From assembly GCF_014353015.1 (NCBI RefSeq), contig NZ_CP060704.1, positions 2,505,001 to 2,569,000 on the forward strand: a stretch of DNA of 64,000 bases, read 5' to 3'. This DNA comes from Chitinimonas koreensis. GTDB lineage: Bacteria; Pseudomonadota; Gammaproteobacteria; Burkholderiales; Chitinimonadaceae. The translations under genes and the position numbers were made by a program. Under the pieces are notes generated by a model. It was not told where the DNA came from. It was given only the letters and a program-made list of their open reading frames with translations, and ran no database searches. This document shows positions 62,866-64,000 of the stretch, in pieces (the first letter of the stretch is position 1; each line of letters opens with the position of its first letter).

Positions 62866-64000
62866 TCAGGATCCCTTTGACTCCGGCACTTCCTGCGCCC
62901 ATATCAGGGCGCGCAGGACAAGAATGGGCCCGAGCACTTCCAGCGTAAGTGCCGCTGCCGCCAATGGCGCAAGCTGGTCTACCAGGTTGATGCCCAGGTA
63001 GCGCGTCTGCTCCAGCACCAGGATTACAAAGGCCGACATCGGTGTGGTCGCCATGCCGATGAGGAGTCCCTTGCGCCAGGAAATACCGCTTCTGTGGGCG
63101 AATAGACCGATACCGGCGATCTTCGCAATCTGCCGGACTGCGACGATGCCGAGACCGACGCCCAGTCCTGCGATCACCTGGCGCCACTCCAGCGTCGCCG
63201 CGATGAATACGAACAGCAGCACGGAGAGAAGGTCACCCAAGGCGCCAAAGCCACGTTGCGAGGAACTCAAGATGATGCGCCGGTGGCGCGCCGACAATCC
63301 GAACGTCAGCGCAGCCAGCACGGGAGACAGTTTCAGGGTGTGCGCCAGCGCAACCAGGAAGATGATGGCGATCGTGAAGGCAAGCGTGCCGTCGTGACGC
63401 GTGCGCTCGGTGAGCCTCAGCATTGCGGGGATCAGAAAGCCCGCTGCCAGTCCCAGGATCACGGAAGCCGACAAGACGATCAGGCTGCTGTAGGTCGCTT
63501 CCCAGATATTGCCGGAGGTCCGGAATACGACCAGTCCAACGACGACCTTGAAGGTGAAGACGGCCAGCACGCAGTTCAAGGCCGAAAGATGCAGCACGCG
63601 CTCGGTGACCTGGCCAGAACTGCCTTGCTCGTTGATGATGCGCACGACCGTCGCGGGCGACGTCGCCATCGACAGCGCAGCCAGGAGCAAGGCCGTCGAT
63701 TTCGCCTGCCCGAACAGGATCGCCAATAGATAGACCGCGGCAAATGTGAGCGCCGCCTCGGTCACGCTGGTTGCGGCGATCCAGGGATTGGTCCGCAGCC
63801 AGCGCAAATTGATGCGGTAGCCGCACTCGAACAGGATGAGGCCAAAGGCGAAATTGGCCAGCAGCAGCATCGACGCAGGCTGCCCCGGCGGCAGCAGGCC
63901 GGCCTGCGACGGTGCCAGGGCAAAGCCTACGACGGCGTAGATGCTGATACGCGGCAATCTTGCCCGCCGATACCCATATTCGCCGGCAAACCAGGCAATC
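62866..64000 (-). CDS. cation/proton antiporter, CPA2 family (partial, 5' end outside window)
   Basis: The frame is open to the right edge (AWFAGEYGYRRARLPRISIY lies before the first in-window start-like codon at 63957), so the N-terminus is missing. About ten hydrophobic helices follow. The conserved half-site LLLAALSMATSPATVVRIIN and the later FGLSARHRRIILSSSQRGFG match Kef/NhaP-like exchangers of the CPA2 group. Ion specificity is not decidable. It ends one base before the YbdK-type gene and may be cotranscribed. Confidence 0.85.
   Translation of the reverse strand, partial: IAWFAGEYGYRRARLPRISIYAVVGFALAPSQAGLLPPGQPASMLLLANFAFGLILFECGYRINLRWLRTNPWIAATSVTEAALTFAAVYLLAILFGQAKSTALLLAALSMATSPATVVRIINEQGSSGQVTERVLHLSALNCVLAVFTFKVVVGLVVFRTSGNIWEATYSSLIVLSASVILGLAAGFLIPAMLRLTERTRHDGTLAFTIAIIFLVALAHTLKLSPVLAALTFGLSARHRRIILSSSQRGFGALGDLLSVLLFVFIAATLEWRQVIAGLGVGLGIVAVRQIAKIAGIGLFAHRSGISWRKGLLIGMATTPMSAFVILVLEQTRYLGINLVDQLAPLAAAALTLEVLGPILVLRALIWAQEVPESKGS

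Noticed and set aside
1..64000. CRISPR arrays, tRNA or rRNA genes, insertion-sequence transposases
   Set aside because: No regularly spaced direct repeats, no tRNA or rRNA signatures and no transposase or integrase reading frame were recognised.

Overview
The window is high-GC DNA, most likely from a betaproteobacterium. That reading rests on base composition, the gene families, a XerCD dif-type site and a Zur-type zinc regulon; the genus cannot be fixed from sequence alone. No tRNA, rRNA or CRISPR array is visible. At least 17 apparent frameshifts are each repaired by adding one G or C next to a short G/C run. They look like homopolymer undercalls in the assembly, so several 'broken' genes are probably intact.

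Region 1 (1-37.6 kb, all on the minus strand, read from 37.57 kb downward) is one extracellular contractile injection system (eCIS, Afp/PVC-like phage-tail particle). In transcription order it holds a DUF3467-like protein, the Pvc16-type terminator (DUF4255), a carboxypeptidase-regulatory-like protein, sheath 1, tube 1, sheath 2, tube 2, a LysM/CIS-tube protein (Afp7-like), a 59-aa protein, a split spike (gpD-like and gpV-like), an unusual protein with a long hydrophobic segment, a gp25-like protein, baseplate J, a gpI-like tail protein, an eCIS-conserved protein, an AAA+ ATPase (Afp15-like), a coiled-coil protein, two related 'YF...EQ.(Y/F)H' proteins, a giant protein (about 2487 aa) with two DUF4157-HNH-like-beta modules, and an SH3b-DUF2272 protein cut by the window edge. 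Palindromic repeat families fill the gaps between these genes.

Region 2 (37.6-39.4 kb) is the control region. It has a candidate sigma-54 promoter just upstream of the eCIS operon, TGTAAC-type sites including a perfect GTAACAG-ACG-CTGTTAC palindrome, and a divergent sigma-54 activator with a GAFTGA motif.

Region 3 (39.4-46.6 kb) holds small hypothetical genes, a periplasmic protein and a tight minus-strand lipid-modification operon: a desaturase, a fatty acid hydroxylase-like protein, a 4HBT thioesterase, a front-end-type desaturase and an ABHD18-like hydrolase. A truncated acyl-CoA desaturase lies upstream of it.

Region 4 (46.93-56.68 kb) is a filamentous (Inoviridae-type) prophage integrated at a chromosomal dif site and bounded by a 19-bp direct repeat. 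It carries a Rep, SSB-like protein, coat protein, adsorption protein, DUF2523 protein, Zot and a repressor with three operator copies. It also has a DNA adenine methylase bracketed by six CATAG-N10-CTATG dyads, a CCDC90-like gene and a secreted Cys-rich cargo protein. Integration at dif implies the window lies in the replication terminus region.

Region 5 (56.7-61.7 kb) looks like a zinc-starvation operon: a Zur-type palindrome, a COG0523 GTPase, an internally deleted second COG0523 gene, a second Zur-like site, then a DUF2796 protein, an ABC ATPase, a permease and a DUF3299 protein, the arrangement of the Pseudomonas zrmABCD locus. The window ends with a YbdK-type carboxylate-amine ligase and a CPA2 cation/proton antiporter that runs off the right edge.
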